This document shows, one piece after another, positions 63,150-63,661 of a DNA stretch of 63,661 bases. Source of the DNA: Sulfurimonadaceae bacterium (GTDB taxonomy: Bacteria; Campylobacterota; Campylobacteria; Campylobacterales; Sulfurimonadaceae). Under the pieces are notes generated by a model, which worked only from the letters and a program-made list of their open reading frames with translations, was not told the origin of the DNA and made no database searches. The DNA lies in assembly GCA_028683835.1 (NCBI GenBank), contig JAQUHB010000015.1, positions 1 to 63,661 of the forward strand. The letters run 5' to 3'. Numbering within the stretch: position 1 is the stretch's first letter; each line of letters starts with the position of its first letter. A program made the translations under genes and the position numbers.

Positions 63150-63661
63150 ATGCAAGACATGTTGACAAATATAACAACATACGGATATATAGGACTCTTT
63201 TTATATTCTCTCGGCGGAGGGTTTGTCGCTTTGATGGCGGCTTCGGTATTATCATATATGGGAAAAATGGATCTGGCAACTTCAATGGCTATCGCATTTG
63301 TTGCCAATGTTTTAGGGGAAAATCTACTCTTTTACGTGGCAAGAAACCAAAAAGCGGAGATGCATGGATATCTCAAAAAACACCGTAGAAAGCTTGCCCT
63401 TGCACATATCATGATGAAAAAATATGGCTCTTGGATAATTCTCATCCAAAAGTTTATCTATGGAATCAAGACGCTTATTCCCATCGCGATCGCTCTTACA
63501 AAATATGATGTGAAGAAGTTTACGATTTTTAATATTTTATCTGCGATAGTTTGGACGTTTGTTGTAGGATTTGGAAGTTACTATTTCGGTCAAGCACTAG
63601 AAAATCTCTATAATCTTGTCGTTTCAAAACCATACATTGCCGTTATAATCATCGGCGGAAT
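63150..63661 (+). CDS. DedA-family membrane protein, 3' end outside window
   Basis: About 170 residues are visible, beginning MQDMLTNITTYGYIGLFLYS, with NVLGENLLFYVARNQ, YGSWIILIQKFIYGIKTLIPI and a GFGSYYFG helix. DedA proteins act in membrane homeostasis and undecaprenyl phosphate recycling. AAAGGA lies 6 nt before the ATG. A weak GC hairpin (GCCC-TTT-GGGC) and a TTACATGCAA copy sit in the 49-bp gap after uvrB. Confidence 0.88.
   Translation, partial: MQDMLTNITTYGYIGLFLYSLGGGFVALMAASVLSYMGKMDLATSMAIAFVANVLGENLLFYVARNQKAEMHGYLKKHRRKLALAHIMMKKYGSWIILIQKFIYGIKTLIPIAIALTKYDVKKFTIFNILSAIVWTFVVGFGSYYFGQALENLYNLVVSKPYIAVIIIGG

Noticed and set aside
1-63661. CRISPR array, transposase, integrase, tRNA or phage genes
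   Set aside because: None seen: no evenly spaced direct repeats, no recombinase motifs and no cloverleaf that I could recognise by eye.

Overview
The window looks like a chromosomal stretch of a Campylobacterota (Epsilonproteobacteria) species, most like the sulfur-oxidising Sulfurimonas group. The evidence is the AT-rich sequence, the gene content (a glcD / plasminogen-binding-protein homologue / Csd3-type M23 peptidase block as in Campylobacter and Helicobacter, HlyD-EmrB, YeeE/YedE sulfur transport, many c-di-GMP proteins) and the protein style. The genus assignment is inference, because no rRNA is present. I saw no tRNA, rRNA, CRISPR, insertion sequence or prophage.

Layout. 1-7.8 kb: acpP (cut by the window edge), an NMT1-PAS-GGDEF receptor, a gpmI-fabG-hypothetical operon and mraY-murD. 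7.9-18.6 kb: two converging operons encoding circularly permuted ATP-grasp and alpha-E proteins (one split pair, one fused), two transglutaminase-like proteins, and an aspartoacylase-type zinc enzyme paired with a paralogue that has lost its zinc ligands. A Cys/Met/Lys-rich secreted peptide with MKCGA repeats is divergently transcribed beside them. 19-26.5 kb: two EF-hand proteins, rsmG and a small-gene operon ending in an NlpC lipoprotein, a Fur-family regulator, a di-haem peroxidase, a b-type cytochrome, alr and agmatine deiminase. 26.5-43.5 kb: a metal-handling region. It has an OprC/NosA-like copper receptor, an EmrAB-type pump, a two-component system, a CsoR/InrS-type sensor with a NicO exporter, a copper P-type ATPase and a Cus-type RND system. 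43.6-52.2 kb: c-di-GMP proteins and the glcD/M23 block. 52.3-63.7 kb: selD-mnmH, a HAD protein, DUF2721 and DUF4197 proteins, a phosphoethanolamine-transferase-like enzyme, a TPR protein, a YeeE/YedE pair, uvrB and a truncated DedA gene.

How the genes may work together. The ATP-grasp/alpha-E/transglutaminase set matches a family association that comparative genomics has linked to peptide or amide-bond chemistry. Here it has an unusual active/inactive deacylase pair and a possible small substrate. The copper genes appear co-regulated: two promoters carry the same CTCAC-N6-CTCAC direct repeat at exactly the same distance from their -10 boxes, and the receptor promoter carries an analogous repeat. 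The sensor/NicO pair has an overlapping operator and ribosome-binding site.

At whole-window scale, the palindrome TTACATGTAA occurs nine times exactly, in two coding phases and between genes. That is far above a hand composition estimate of about 0.2 and is not explained by any annotated feature.
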